Numbered from the stretch's first letter, positions 17,574 through 27,058 are shown. The stretch is DNA of 43,624 nt from Ktedonobacteraceae bacterium (GCA_014896635.1 JADBKA010000006.1:1-43624), one strand, 5' to 3'. A program made the numbers and translations. Notes: generated from the sequence alone by a model not told the origin.

Positions 17574-18509
17574 CTACCGCTCCGTCATATGCGGATCAAG
17601 CGCATCGCGCAAGCCATCACCCACCAGATTACAGCTCAACACGGTCAGAAAAATCAGCAGGCCCGGAATATAGACCATGTTGGGAGCGCTGTCGAAGAAT
17701 CCCTGCCCGATGCTGACCATACTGCCCCAACTGGCAACCGGCGGCTTGATACCAAAGCCAAAAAAGCTGAGCACCGATTCCAGGATAATGTTACTGCCAA
17801 CCAGCAGTGTCGCATTCACAATGATGGGGCCGGCTGCATTGGGCAAGATGTGCCGGAACATCAGGCGGAAATTCTTCGCGCCAATCGTCTGCGCCGCCAG
17901 CACATACTCGCGCTCTTTGTGCGTCAGAAACTCCCCACGAATGAGGCGCGCCGAAGTCGTCCAGCCAAAAATGGCGATCAGCACAATCACGCTGGCCGGC
18001 GAACCGTTGGTGAACGTGGCCGAGAGCACGAAGAGCAGCAGGTAAAGCGGAATCGCCAGTATCGTGTCCGTCGTGCGCATCAGGATGTTATCGACGATGC
18101 CGCCGAAGTAGCCGGCAAAAGAGCCAATGCCAATTCCCAGCAGAATAGAGACGAGCATCGAGCTGAGACCGACCAGCAGCGAGATCTGCCCGCCAACCAT
18201 CGCACGCGCCAACAGATCACGTCCAACATCATCGAGACCAAAGGGATATTGCAGGGAAGGCGGGGCAAAAGGCTGTCCTACACCAACATCATCAGGATGG
18301 TTATGGCCGGTGATCACCGGACCAAGAAAACAGAAGGCGAACAGCAGGATCAGAAAAAAAGCTCCGGTCGTCGCCGCCAGATTACGGACGAAACGGTCGA
18401 ACACGATGCGCGCCTGACTGCGCCGCTTCTGCACAAGTGCGGGCGTCAGTTCCTGTACCGGCTCCAACACTTCTTCCTCTGCCAGGTTTGCTTTCTCGAA
18501 AGTTTCCAT
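17574..18509 (-). CDS. Oligopeptide/dipeptide ABC transporter permease, DppC/OppC type
   Basis: A 311-residue inner membrane permease. It has the N-terminal OppC_N region with TGAFFLILLFAFCFLG, the periplasmic motif YPFGLDDVGRDLLARAM, and the EAA loop EREYVLAAQTIGAKNFRLMF followed by HILPNAAGPIIV. The C-terminus GDGLRDALDPHM is classic for DppC. The ATG has AAGGAG six bases upstream. It is the third gene of the unit, 52 bases after the DppB-type gene. Confidence 0.92.
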   Translation of the reverse strand: METFEKANLAEEEVLEPVQELTPALVQKRRSQARIVFDRFVRNLAATTGAFFLILLFAFCFLGPVITGHNHPDDVGVGQPFAPPSLQYPFGLDDVGRDLLARAMVGGQISLLVGLSSMLVSILLGIGIGSFAGYFGGIVDNILMRTTDTILAIPLYLLLFVLSATFTNGSPASVIVLIAIFGWTTSARLIRGEFLTHKEREYVLAAQTIGAKNFRLMFRHILPNAAGPIIVNATLLVGSNIILESVLSFFGFGIKPPVASWGSMVSIGQGFFDSAPNMVYIPGLLIFLTVLSCNLVGDGLRDALDPHMTER

Positions 18510-18561
18510 TGCTTGCTCCTTTCACCGAGGAGAGGCTGCTAAGAGGGCTTCTATCAATTAC

Positions 18562-19524
18562 TCAAGAATAGCGAATACGCGGGTCCATGACCCCATAGAG
18601 AATATCAGCGATCAGATTAAACAGAATAACAAGCGTCCCGCTAAGCAGCAGCATACATAGCAGGATTGGATAATCGCGCTTCTCCAGCGATTGTAAGAAA
18701 AGCTGGCCCATACCAGGCCAGGCAAACACGCCCTCGGTAATCGCCGCGCCGCCGGCCACCGAACCGAAGTCAATGGCAACTATCGTAATCAGTGGGATGA
18801 CCGCGTTGCGCAACGCATGCCGCATCAGCAGAGCAGCAGGCGGTACGCCCTTCGCTTTTCCCGTGCGCATGTAATCCTGCTTCGTCACCTCAACCAGCCC
18901 GGCGCGCAGGTAACGACTCCAGCGCGCCGTGAAAGTGATGGCGAGCACCAGCATTGGCATGATAAGGTGCAGGAAATGATCAAGGAACGTATCAAAAGGA
19001 CTGAACACATAGCCGAGCGTGGCGGTTCCTGATGTAGGCAACCAGTGCAGCGTTACGCCAAAGATACCCTGGAAGAAGAGGCCAAGCAGGAAAATAGGCA
19101 TAGAGATGCCAAAGTAAGCCAGCGTGGTGATCGTGTAATCGACGCTCGAACCCTGAAAAACTGCCGAGAGCGTTCCCAGAATTAGCGCCAGCACCAGCGC
19201 GACGGCAAAGGCGCTCAGGAATAGTTCCAGCGTGGGAGGAAAACGCTGAGCAATAATCTGCGTCACTGGCTGGTTGGTAGTGAACGAAATGCCGAAGTTG
19301 CCAACCAGGGCGCTGCCGATCCACTTGGCATATTGCACCGGCAAGGGATCGTTCAGTCCCAGGCTGGCGCGCAGAGCGGCGCGGCCCGCCTCGTCCAGTT
19401 GCGGATTGTCATAGATGGCTTCAGGCCCGCCGGGCAACAGATGAATGAGAATGAACATTAATACGGAGATGAAAAACAACAAAGGGATAGCCTGGAGCAA
19501 CCTTCTGATAACATACTGTCCCAT
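18562..19524 (-). CDS. Oligopeptide/dipeptide ABC transporter permease, DppB/OppB type
   Basis: A 320-residue permease that starts MGQYVIRRLLQAIPLLFFIS, the standard DppB start, and has LPGGPEAIYDNPQL, SFTTNQPVTQIIAQRFPPTL and the EAA loop TKQDYMRTGKAKGVPPAALL with HALRNAVIPLITI. The end YGVMDPRIRYS is typical. It works with the DppC-type subunit downstream and the binding protein upstream. The ATG follows GGAG at six bases. Confidence 0.92.
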   Translation of the reverse strand: MGQYVIRRLLQAIPLLFFISVLMFILIHLLPGGPEAIYDNPQLDEAGRAALRASLGLNDPLPVQYAKWIGSALVGNFGISFTTNQPVTQIIAQRFPPTLELFLSAFAVALVLALILGTLSAVFQGSSVDYTITTLAYFGISMPIFLLGLFFQGIFGVTLHWLPTSGTATLGYVFSPFDTFLDHFLHLIMPMLVLAITFTARWSRYLRAGLVEVTKQDYMRTGKAKGVPPAALLMRHALRNAVIPLITIVAIDFGSVAGGAAITEGVFAWPGMGQLFLQSLEKRDYPILLCMLLLSGTLVILFNLIADILYGVMDPRIRYS

Positions 19525-19546
19525 ATTCGTCTCCGATTCTATTAAA

Positions 19547-19585
19547 GAAGGTCCCTCGCTGGAACAATGCCAACCAGAGACCTTC
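19547..19585 (-). terminator. Intercistronic hairpin between binding protein and permease genes
   Basis: GAAGGTC (19547-19553) and GACCTTC (19579-19585) pair, with an inner CTGG/CCAG helix. On the minus strand it is followed by TTTAAT. Such partial terminators often let a binding protein be made in excess of its permeases. Confidence 0.55.
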
Positions 19586-19679
19586 CCTCTCGTTTAGAAA
19601 ACGCTATACAGGCCACTTTCCAGGACGGAAGAAAGGGACTCCTCCGAAATTTCGTCAGGGGAGTGGCCTCACCCTTCTC

Positions 19680-21371
19680 CTAGCTGCACTTGCCGCCGTC
19701 GCACCACCAGTCCCAGACGTTGACCAGCTCAGAACCACCGAATGGTCCCGGCTTGTAGTTGTGTGTGCCTTTTTTATGCACCGACAGGTCGTTTGGGCTG
19801 AACATCGACGCTACCGGGTAATCGGTCAGGATCAACTGGTGAATCTGGTTGAAAATCTCCTGGCGCTTCACCGGATCAGCAGCGGCAAGCTGCTGCTGAA
19901 GCAGAGTATCCATCTGCTTGCTACAATACCAGTTAAAATTGGTTTTGCCAATCTGATCACACTGAAACTGTGTGGCATCGTTAGGATCGTAGCTGTAGCT
20001 GCTGGCCCACTCAGCCAGGTCGTACTGGCCAGCTTTACCAGCGGGCAGGAAGGTGCCAAAGAAGGTGCTGGCCGGGTAGTTCTGAATGTTGACCTTCACG
20101 CCAATCTTCTTAAAGTTGGCCTGGTTAATGACCTGATCTTGAGCGCGCCACTGGTTATTGGCGGTCGTGGAATACTGGAACTCCAGCCGCAATCCGTTTT
20201 TCTGGCGCACACCATCGGGACCCATCTTCCAGCCGGCCTGATCGAGCAGCTTATTGGCGCCATCTATATCGAAGGGCGGACACTGGATATTGGGATCATA
20301 GCCAGGCTTGTAGACGGGGCTATGATCCGTGCAGATCGAGACGCCAGCACCATTACGCGCAATCTTGATCAGCTCGTCGCGGTTAATCGCCAGCGTAATA
20401 GCTTTGCGCACATTGACATCTTTGAGCGCCTCATTGTTCTGGTTGAAATGAATAGCCTCGAAGTATGCAGAGGTGCTGGAAATCAGCTCGTAATCCTTCA
20501 ACTGCCTGTAGGCCGGGATCTTGGCGGCGTCCAGGAACCACGCGGACTGAAGGTCGCCTGACTGGAGAGCTTTCAGCAGCGTATTCTGGTCGGTGATCAC
20601 ACGAATGATGAGCTTATCGAGGTGTGGCAGCCCCTCTGAGGCGCGGTAGTAATTGGGATTGCGCTCAAGTGTGTAGTGGTCGCCGGGCTTGCTCTCCGTC
20701 ATGATAAAGGGACCGCTCACAACAGTCGGTTTCAGATTGTCGGGCGACTTCTTGATCTGATCCGGCGCCATGCTCTCAAAATGATGTTTGGGCAACGGTG
20801 CCAGGCCACCATCGGTCCAGGCTGCCAGGAATGGCGCGTAAGGAGCTTTGAGATGGAAGGTGATGGTGAGCTTATCGGATGAGACTTCGGCTGACTGGAT
20901 ATATTTATAGGCCACGTTGCCCGCCGCCGGGAACTTGGGATTCGTCCAGAGCTTCCAGGTATAATCCACATCTTCGGCGGTAAGCGGCTGACCATCCGAC
21001 CACTTCACCCCCGGCCTCAGATGGAATGTCCAGACGGTCGCATCGGCATTGACGCCGCCGTTGGCGATGCTTGGCACTTCGGTGGCAACGCCTGGCTGAA
21101 TGGTCCCTTCCGGCGTACCATTAAAGAGGGGAGCATATAATGCGTTCATCGCCTCGGTCGCAAAGGTCTGCACAGAGGCATTGGGAATGAAAGAGTCAGG
21201 CTCGTTGACAAAAGCGTCGGTCCAGACGCCACCGTTGACTGGCTTGCCTGTAGTGCTCCCAGTGTTTGAAACTGGCGTCCCGCTCGGACCGCAGGCGCTC
21301 AACAGCAACAGCAGCACAGACGCAATGACAGGGACGATCACGAAGAACCGGGGCCGTGCCTGGGTAAGCAT
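19680..21371 (-). CDS. Peptide ABC transporter substrate-binding lipoprotein (SBP family 5)
   Basis: The protein begins MLTQARPRFFVIVPVIASVL, then a hydrophobic core and a lipobox LLSACG, so it is a lipoprotein anchored outside the membrane. The body has the SBP_bac_5 signatures VWTFHLRPGVKWSDGQPLTA and EDVDYTWKLW, plus DVNVRKAITLAINRDELI. The ATG at 21369-21371 is chosen because GAGGAGG lies six bases before it and the signal peptide starts there; the open frame extends 50 codons further without support. Mature length is about 540 residues. It delivers ligand to the DppB/DppC pair downstream. The two ATPase subunits are not in the window. Confidence 0.93.
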   Translation of the reverse strand: MLTQARPRFFVIVPVIASVLLLLLSACGPSGTPVSNTGSTTGKPVNGGVWTDAFVNEPDSFIPNASVQTFATEAMNALYAPLFNGTPEGTIQPGVATEVPSIANGGVNADATVWTFHLRPGVKWSDGQPLTAEDVDYTWKLWTNPKFPAAGNVAYKYIQSAEVSSDKLTITFHLKAPYAPFLAAWTDGGLAPLPKHHFESMAPDQIKKSPDNLKPTVVSGPFIMTESKPGDHYTLERNPNYYRASEGLPHLDKLIIRVITDQNTLLKALQSGDLQSAWFLDAAKIPAYRQLKDYELISSTSAYFEAIHFNQNNEALKDVNVRKAITLAINRDELIKIARNGAGVSICTDHSPVYKPGYDPNIQCPPFDIDGANKLLDQAGWKMGPDGVRQKNGLRLEFQYSTTANNQWRAQDQVINQANFKKIGVKVNIQNYPASTFFGTFLPAGKAGQYDLAEWASSYSYDPNDATQFQCDQIGKTNFNWYCSKQMDTLLQQQLAAADPVKRQEIFNQIHQLILTDYPVASMFSPNDLSVHKKGTHNYKPGPFGGSELVNVWDWWCDGGKCS

Positions 21372-21646
21372 GTTGTCCTCCTCGGTGTCAGTGAAGTGAA
21401 ATAAACTTCGTACATTGTGCAAGCAATGCTTGAAAAAACGACGACGAAGGGAGTTGTCACAGTCATGACTGCAATTTCGCAGCGTAATATGCGGGTAGAG
21501 CAATGCCTCCTTGTCAGACAATAAAGCCAGAAATAGAATGAGCCAGCAAGCAAATGAGAGCCTGCTAGAGCCAGATCAGGAGCTTATAAATACTACGTAG
21601 TTGCCAGTCTCTTTCTCACAATTTTTGTAAATGTGTTTTCTTTCGC

Positions 21647-22093
21647 CTATCCTTGAAGAGCCGGTCCCCACGACACGACGTGATCAGGAGTAATCACAAT
21701 GACCCGGCGCTCTTCCAGTACCATCGCACGATACTGGACATACCGCTCGCGCAGCAGCTTGAGAGCCAGTGCATGCTGCTGATGCGCCGGTCCGATCAGT
21801 TCGGCGTGGCCATGCACCAGTACGTAGCCAAGCTGTGACCAGTCGTCGGAGTATTGATCAATCAGCAGCGCAGCTTCGCCACGTGCCTCGATATTGCGCA
21901 CGCGGCGCAGACGATCCGCACTGACACGTTTAGGCTTTTCATCAAGGGGAATGTAGAAGTGAGCGCCATCGAAGGCATAGCAGACGGGAATGAGATGAGG
22001 ACTCCCGTTCTCGTCTGCTGTCGCCAGGCGGGCAACGCGCATATGCTGAATAAAATGTATCTCTGCTTCGTTCAGGGTTGCGCGCTTAACCAT
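21647..22093 (-). CDS. PPOX-class flavin/F420-dependent oxidoreductase (TIGR03668-like)
   Basis: The 148 residues match the split beta-barrel PPOX fold: HMRVARLATADENGSPHLIP, then VCYAFDGAHFYIPLDEKPKR, EARGEAALLIDQYSDDW and YVLVHGHAELIGP. The RVARLATA...PHLIPVCY spacing and SDDWSQLGYVLV motif are those of the Rv0121c-like TIGR03668 group, expected to use coenzyme F420. The substrate is unknown. It ends with VVSWGPALQG, where the W-G pair is usual for the group. It is 75 bases downstream of the AAA+ gene on the same strand. Confidence 0.8.
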   Translation of the reverse strand: MVKRATLNEAEIHFIQHMRVARLATADENGSPHLIPVCYAFDGAHFYIPLDEKPKRVSADRLRRVRNIEARGEAALLIDQYSDDWSQLGYVLVHGHAELIGPAHQQHALALKLLRERYVQYRAMVLEERRVIVITPDHVVSWGPALQG

Positions 22094-22168
22094 AGTTATA
22101 GCTCTGTACTATACATTACTCTTCACATTACTCTTCACCAGGGCGGCAATATCGTTCAAGCACCGGGG

Positions 22169-23527
22169 CTAGCGCGTGATCACCCTGGGAGCAAAGCGCC
22201 GCGCAAACGCCGGCACGCTCTGGCTGAGATCTTCAGGGACTGGCTCAGATGCCTGGCTGATCATCTGCTCGCGCAGCGTGTTGACCAGGCTGAGCATTGC
22301 CTGTTCCATCGACTGTTGCCCAGGATTGGCGATCCAGCGCATCATCGAGGAGAGGAACAGCTCCTTCAGATAGGCGAACGAGAAGCCGTCAGTCGCTTCA
22401 GCAAGCTGACCGATGCCCCCTTCAGAGAGGCGCAGGGCCGGTTTGAGCGAGGCGTTCCACATAGCGATATACGCCTGCCGTTCGGGCGTTTCGGGAAGAT
22501 TGAACGGATATTTGCGATCAAAGCGGCTTGGCCGGTCGAGAATGGCAGGATCGAGTCGTTCAGGATGATTGGTCGTGGCAAGCGTGACAATGCCGACATT
22601 AGCAGCGAAACCGTCCAGTTCGTTCAAGAAGAAGGAGCGATTCTGGGGCGTCAGCAGCGAGTCGAGATCTTCCAGAACCAGCATACAGGGAGCGGATTTG
22701 CGCGCGCGCTCGAAGACAGCGTGGATGTTATCTTCGTCGGTCTGATATTCGGAGTGGAAGCTCCTGACATAGAGGCAGCGCTGCTGGAGCGAGTTGATGA
22801 TCGCCTTGACCGTATGTGTCTTGCCATTGCCGGGCGAGCCGACGAAGAGAATGCCCCGTTTCCAGGGAATACCGTGCGCTTCGTACAGGTCGCGGGCTGC
22901 AAAGAACTGTTCAAGATCTTCGCGGATCTCCTGTTTCAGATTCCCTTTCAGGATCAAATTATCGAACGTCGTACCCTGAATGGAGCGGAAGAGACGCGCA
23001 TCTTTATGCCAGCAACCACCGGCAAAGACCAGCACCTCTCCACGCAGTTCCGCATTCCAGCGGCAGACCTCTGTGATAAACTCCCTGGCGAACTGCCGGA
23101 TCTCAACCAGCAGCCAGTAGTGGTAGAAAGAGCGGCCTATCCCATCGGACCAGTTCATGATCACCACTTCAAAGCCCTGATCACGCCATGCCACCGAGAA
23201 CCAGGCATTATACGACCTGTCGCTTATTTCTTCTTCGGGCTCGCTCTGCCCGGCCTGCAATCCCCCTATGCTCCCAGCAAACTGAAGCCAGCCCGGCGTG
23301 TTCATTTCGCGTCCATGCCAGTGTGTGATTACCTGGTTATGCACAATCGCTCTGTGCTCAAGCATACACTGCCCGGCGCGCGCGTACTCTTCAACGTTGA
23401 AGAGGCCATCTCCTCCTTCTACCAGCACTTTATCGGGGAACTGCCGCGCCAGATACTCACTGACATGATAGGCAATGGCGCTGGTGGGGAGAGTAAGTGC
23501 TTCGCGTATAAACTGCTGCTTATCCAT
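22169..23527 (-). CDS. AAA+ ATPase with an uncharacterised N-terminal domain
   Basis: The C-terminal half is an AAA+ module: Walker A GSPGNGKT (230-237), Walker B CMLVLEDLDSLL, sensor 1 LATTNHPERLD and arginine finger ILDRPSRFDRKYPF. The nearest characterised types are the Bcs1/YjoB-like 'AAA family ATPase' proteins. The first 200 residues, with VEGGDGLFNVEEYARAG and FAGGCWHKDARLFRSI, were not recognised. No transmembrane span is evident. Start ATG follows AAGGAGCAGGT. The role (chaperone, disassembly) is open. Confidence 0.8.
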   Translation of the reverse strand: MDKQQFIREALTLPTSAIAYHVSEYLARQFPDKVLVEGGDGLFNVEEYARAGQCMLEHRAIVHNQVITHWHGREMNTPGWLQFAGSIGGLQAGQSEPEEEISDRSYNAWFSVAWRDQGFEVVIMNWSDGIGRSFYHYWLLVEIRQFAREFITEVCRWNAELRGEVLVFAGGCWHKDARLFRSIQGTTFDNLILKGNLKQEIREDLEQFFAARDLYEAHGIPWKRGILFVGSPGNGKTHTVKAIINSLQQRCLYVRSFHSEYQTDEDNIHAVFERARKSAPCMLVLEDLDSLLTPQNRSFFLNELDGFAANVGIVTLATTNHPERLDPAILDRPSRFDRKYPFNLPETPERQAYIAMWNASLKPALRLSEGGIGQLAEATDGFSFAYLKELFLSSMMRWIANPGQQSMEQAMLSLVNTLREQMISQASEPVPEDLSQSVPAFARRFAPRVITR

Positions 23528-23709
23528 ACCTGCTCCTTGAGATATTGCTGAAAATACGTTACTCCTGGAGTATATACGCAGCTACGCTTCCGAAAGGTGT
23601 CTACCTGAAGCATCTGTTTGTTGATATTCTATCCGTACGCGAAACGGGCGCCGATATCCTTTTTCTCCAGATGGCCTGGACCTTTACGCCGGCGTAGCAG
23701 AGGCGCTTA

Positions 23710-24137
23710 CTACTCAGCCAGCGGGACAGTGGATTGGGGCAACCTGTGAGGTCTGTCCGCCTTGCTTGAGTTGGAATGTCGAACAGATACCAGAATGGAT
23801 TGAAGCAAGCCCGGAAAGCGCGCTTCCAGATCGTCACGACGCAGCACGACAAAAATATTTTTCCCTTCCACATGAGACCGAGTGAGACCAGCTTCACGTA
23901 ATACCTTCAGGTGATGGGATAACGTCGATTTGGTGATTGATACTCCCTTGCGTTCAGATGGGCAAGATGCGCCAGCATCTGCCAGTCCCACCGGTGGCGG
24001 GACGGATCTCGAACGGCTATCAAGATTTCATACCAAGTTGCTTCTCTGGAAGCAACTTGGTATGATACACCATCTATCGTCTGAAAATATGATGGTTGCG
24101 CGCGTGTTGGTGGCCTGTGGAGCCTCGTTATATACAC
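23710..24137 (-). pseudogene. ArsR/SmtB-type regulator, apparently frameshifted
   Basis: Two frames on the minus strand together read as one ArsR protein. The upstream frame gives ATWYEILIAVRDPSRHRWDW then QMLAHLAHLNARE, the N-terminal helices with the DPxR motif. The downstream frame gives GVSITKSTLSHHLKVLREAG, the recognition helix, then TRSHVEGKNIFVVLRRDDLE and ARFPGLLQSIL. The switch needs one base, near 23938-23950, where the strand reads AACGCAAGGGAG. Neither frame alone is a full ArsR. Either the gene is broken, or the base is a sequencing error, or a programmed shift occurs. The start is uncertain (GTG at 24137 or later). Confidence 0.65.
24028..24065. repeat. Perfect 17-bp inverted repeat at the 5' end of the ArsR-like gene
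   Basis: TCATACCAAGTTGCTTC (24028-24044) and GAAGCAACTTGGTATGA (24049-24065) are exact inverted copies around a 4-base loop TCTG. Such a site near the start of an ArsR gene would suit an autoregulatory operator, or an RNA hairpin over the translation start. It currently also encodes the peptide SYQVASREATWYE. Confidence 0.7.
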
Positions 24138-24195
24138 CGACCACCTCGGCGGTAGCGAGCTTTAAGCGAGAGGGGTAGGAAGGGAGAGAGCAAGC

Positions 24196-24226
24196 AGCGG
24201 GGGTCCAGAGAGGACTCCCCGCTTTT
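24196..24226. terminator. Hairpin after glgP
   Basis: AGCGGGGGTCC and GGACTCCCCGCT pair with one bulged base; on the plus strand TTTT follows. It ends right at the glgP stop codon. It is a better terminator in the plus direction, but may serve glgP too. Confidence 0.5.
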
Positions 24227-26782
24227 CTACGCCCAGCGGATGAGATTCATCTCGAATTTCTCGCTCAGGGCAGGATTGTGGGGGGTTACACGGATATTAT
24301 AGGCGATGCTGCCGCTCTCTGCCGGTTGCAAAACCACATCGTAGCGATAGGAGCCATCGAGTTCGCGTTTGGTATAGCTCATCGGCAGCGCATACTGGCA
24401 CAGCACCTGCTCATCGCTGGTCGGGCCGTAGACCAGCTCTACGTTCAGATCCTGTGGCGCCAGATCGTTGATACGAATCCAGGCGTGGACCTCAAGGCTC
24501 TCGCCCAGGCTGAGCTGGCCGTCGCGGGGTCCCTCAACATAGAGTTCCAGGCTCGGCCAGGCGCGGTAGACCCGCTCTTTCCAGGCCGCCAGGGTGCGTA
24601 CCTGCTGGTAGTTGTTGTCGGCCATGTGTTGACTGCGCTCGATCAGGGGAACATAGTAGCGGGTGGCATACTCTTTCACCATACGCCGCATACTGAAAGC
24701 GGGCGCACAGGTACGAATGGCCTCTTTCATGCGGGCGATCCACTGGCGGGGAAGGCCACTGGCATCGCGCTCGAAAAACATGGGAACAATTTCTTCTTCG
24801 AGCAGGCAATAGAGAGAGAGGCTATCCGCCTCAGCCTGAATTTCCTGGTCGTGGTACTCGCGGGCCTCGCCGATAGCCCAGCCGTTTGCCCCGTTATAAG
24901 CCTCGGCCCACCAGCCATCGAGAATACTGCAACTGGGCTGGCCATTGAGGGCCGCTTTCTGGCCACTGGTGCCGCTGGCCTCATGAGGGCGAATCGGGTT
25001 GTTGAGCCACAGGTCAGTGCCGGAGACCAGGTAGCGCGCCATATCGATATCGTAGTTTTCGAGAAAGACGATCTTGCCCCTGAACTCCTCACTGCGCGAG
25101 ACGCGATAGATTTGCTCGATCAGGGCTTTGCCCGGTTCGTCAGCCGGGTGGGCTTTACCGGCGAAAATGAGCCTTACCGGACGTGCAGGATCATGCAGCA
25201 GACGATGCAATCGTTCCAGGTCGCGCAAGATCAGCGTTGCACGCTTATAAGTGGCGAAACGGCGCGCAAAGCCGATCAGCAGCGCATTAGAAGTGAGCAT
25301 CTCCTCGAATTCTCTCATCTGCACCGTACCTTCGCCGAGGCGTAAATGCTGTTCGTACAGCCGCTGGCGCGCATAGGCGATGAGTCTTTCTTTCTGCTGG
25401 CGATGGACCTGCCAGAGCTGCTCGTCAGGAATATTATTGATGCGCTCGTTCCAGAATTCCGGCTCATCCACATAGCGGCCCCAGTTTTTATCGAGGTAGC
25501 GGCCAAACAACTCGTTCATTTCTGGCGCGATCCATGAGAATGTATGCACGCCGTTGGTAATGTAATCTATCGGCACATCATCGACATCCAGGCCGGGCCA
25601 GAGGAACTGCCACATCCTGCGCGACACATCGCCATGCACCCGGCTCACACCGTTGTGCTTACCGGTCAGCCGCAGAGCCAGGACTGTCATGCCGTAGGTA
25701 GGTCCCCACCCGTGATCTTCGCGCGCCACCTCCATGAACTGATCGCGGTTCAGCCCCAGTTGTCCCCAGTAGGAGCCGAAATACCTGTCGATCAGATCAT
25801 AGCCAAAGGTATCGTTGCCCGCCGGTACCGGCGTGTGGGTAGTGAAGAGCGCGTTGGCAGCGACCGCCTCGCGCGCCTCATTGAAATTCAGGCCGCCGGC
25901 GATCAGTTCGCGGCAGCGCTCAAGGTTGAGAAAGGCTGCGTGTCCTTCGTTCAGATGCCAGGCTGCCGGAGTAATACCAAGAGCGCGCAAGGCGCGCACT
26001 CCACCGATACCGAGCATGATCTCCTGGGAGATGCGCATTTCGCGGTCGCCCCCATAGAGGCGAGCAGAGAGTTCACGGTCAGCCGGCGCGTTAGGCGCAA
26101 CATCGGTATCCATCAGGTAGAGCGGGACACGCCCGACCATCAGCTTCCAGACCTTCGCATAGATACGCCTGCCCGGCAGATCAACACTGATCATCACCTC
26201 ATTGCCATCGGGACCGACCGCCGGCACAGCAGGAGCCTCAGAGAAGTGGAGCTTGTTGTAGATGGCTTCCTGCTTGCCTTCACGTGTGATACGCTGCTGG
26301 AAGTAGCCCTGAGGATAGAGAAAGCCTACCCCGACCAGCGGCAGGCCGAGATCACTGGCTTCCTTACAATGATCGCCGGCTAGGATACCCAGGCCCCCGG
26401 AATAGATGGGCAGCGACTCGTGCAGGCCGAACTCTGCCGAGAAATAGGCAATCGTTTTGTCCGCCAGCTCTGGATAGTTGAGAGTGAACCAGGTTTCGTC
26501 AGGCCGGGGATGCATGTAGTGGTCGAAATCCTTGAGAATCGCATCGTACTGCTGAAGATATGCCTCGTTTTCTGCTGCCCTGGCGAGTTTCTGGGGCTGC
26601 ACCTCGCTGAGGAAGCGGACAGGATTATGCTCTACCTGCTCCCACAGCTCCTGGTCAAGCACACTATAGAGTGCGCGCGCCTCCGGGTGCCAGCTCCACC
26701 AGAGATTGTAGGCAAGCTCATAGAGCCGACTGATACGCGCCGGCATGATCGGGAAAACGGTGAGTCTACCGTAAACTTTCAC
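24227..26782 (-). CDS. glgP: Alpha-glucan (glycogen) phosphorylase
   Basis: The enzyme releases glucose-1-phosphate from glycogen or maltodextrin with PLP as cofactor. The 851 residues follow the TIGR02094 type: RISRLYELAYNLWWSWHPEA at the start, TIAYFSAEFGLHESLPIYSG and GGLGILAGDHCKEASDLGLP, HLNEGHAAFLNLERC, TNGVHTFSWIAPEMNELFG, then RFATYKRATLIL and the PLP region EASGTSGQKAALNG with LDGWWAEAYNGANGWAIG. Start is GTG at 26780-26782 behind AAAGGA. Single gene; no glgB or glgC nearby. Confidence 0.95.
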   Translation of the reverse strand: MKVYGRLTVFPIMPARISRLYELAYNLWWSWHPEARALYSVLDQELWEQVEHNPVRFLSEVQPQKLARAAENEAYLQQYDAILKDFDHYMHPRPDETWFTLNYPELADKTIAYFSAEFGLHESLPIYSGGLGILAGDHCKEASDLGLPLVGVGFLYPQGYFQQRITREGKQEAIYNKLHFSEAPAVPAVGPDGNEVMISVDLPGRRIYAKVWKLMVGRVPLYLMDTDVAPNAPADRELSARLYGGDREMRISQEIMLGIGGVRALRALGITPAAWHLNEGHAAFLNLERCRELIAGGLNFNEAREAVAANALFTTHTPVPAGNDTFGYDLIDRYFGSYWGQLGLNRDQFMEVAREDHGWGPTYGMTVLALRLTGKHNGVSRVHGDVSRRMWQFLWPGLDVDDVPIDYITNGVHTFSWIAPEMNELFGRYLDKNWGRYVDEPEFWNERINNIPDEQLWQVHRQQKERLIAYARQRLYEQHLRLGEGTVQMREFEEMLTSNALLIGFARRFATYKRATLILRDLERLHRLLHDPARPVRLIFAGKAHPADEPGKALIEQIYRVSRSEEFRGKIVFLENYDIDMARYLVSGTDLWLNNPIRPHEASGTSGQKAALNGQPSCSILDGWWAEAYNGANGWAIGEAREYHDQEIQAEADSLSLYCLLEEEIVPMFFERDASGLPRQWIARMKEAIRTCAPAFSMRRMVKEYATRYYVPLIERSQHMADNNYQQVRTLAAWKERVYRAWPSLELYVEGPRDGQLSLGESLEVHAWIRINDLAPQDLNVELVYGPTSDEQVLCQYALPMSYTKRELDGSYRYDVVLQPAESGSIAYNIRVTPHNPALSEKFEMNLIRWA

Positions 26783-27002
26783 AAAAATTCCTTTCTGGAT
26801 ACCAGCCCCAACACATGGGCGGAAGGAAAGAAAGGCGCCCGAAAAAAGCGAGATGATGGTACTTTTTTCCCTGCCCCCCTCTTCGCAGCGGGCAAGCCAT
26901 CTGTCTCTGCTACCAGTATAGCTTTCTGGGAAAGAGCGGTCAACAGCAGATCCTCGTCTTCAGCGAAAAACAGAGTTCAGAGGCAAAGCCCTGCCGAAAG
27001 GG

Positions 27003-27026
27003 GCCAGGGGACAAAACTCCCCTGGC
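27003..27026 (-). terminator. Hairpin downstream of the LuxR-type regulator
   Basis: GCCAGGGG and CCCCTGGC form a perfect 8-bp stem with loop ACAAAACT, about 30 bases past the stop at 27059. On the minus strand CCCCTTTCGG follows, a weak T tract. Confidence 0.5.
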
Positions 27027-27058
27027 GGGAGACGAAGGAGTGTCCCCAAACAGCTCCT

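Noticed and set aside
21854..23551. 565-codon open frame on the plus strand opposite the AAA+ ATPase
   Set aside because: Shadow of the AAA+ gene, which carries intact Walker motifs and a good start site; no domain seen in the antisense frame.
24278..25345. 355-codon plus-strand frame opposite glgP
   Set aside because: Antisense shadow of the phosphorylase; no motif or ribosome site.
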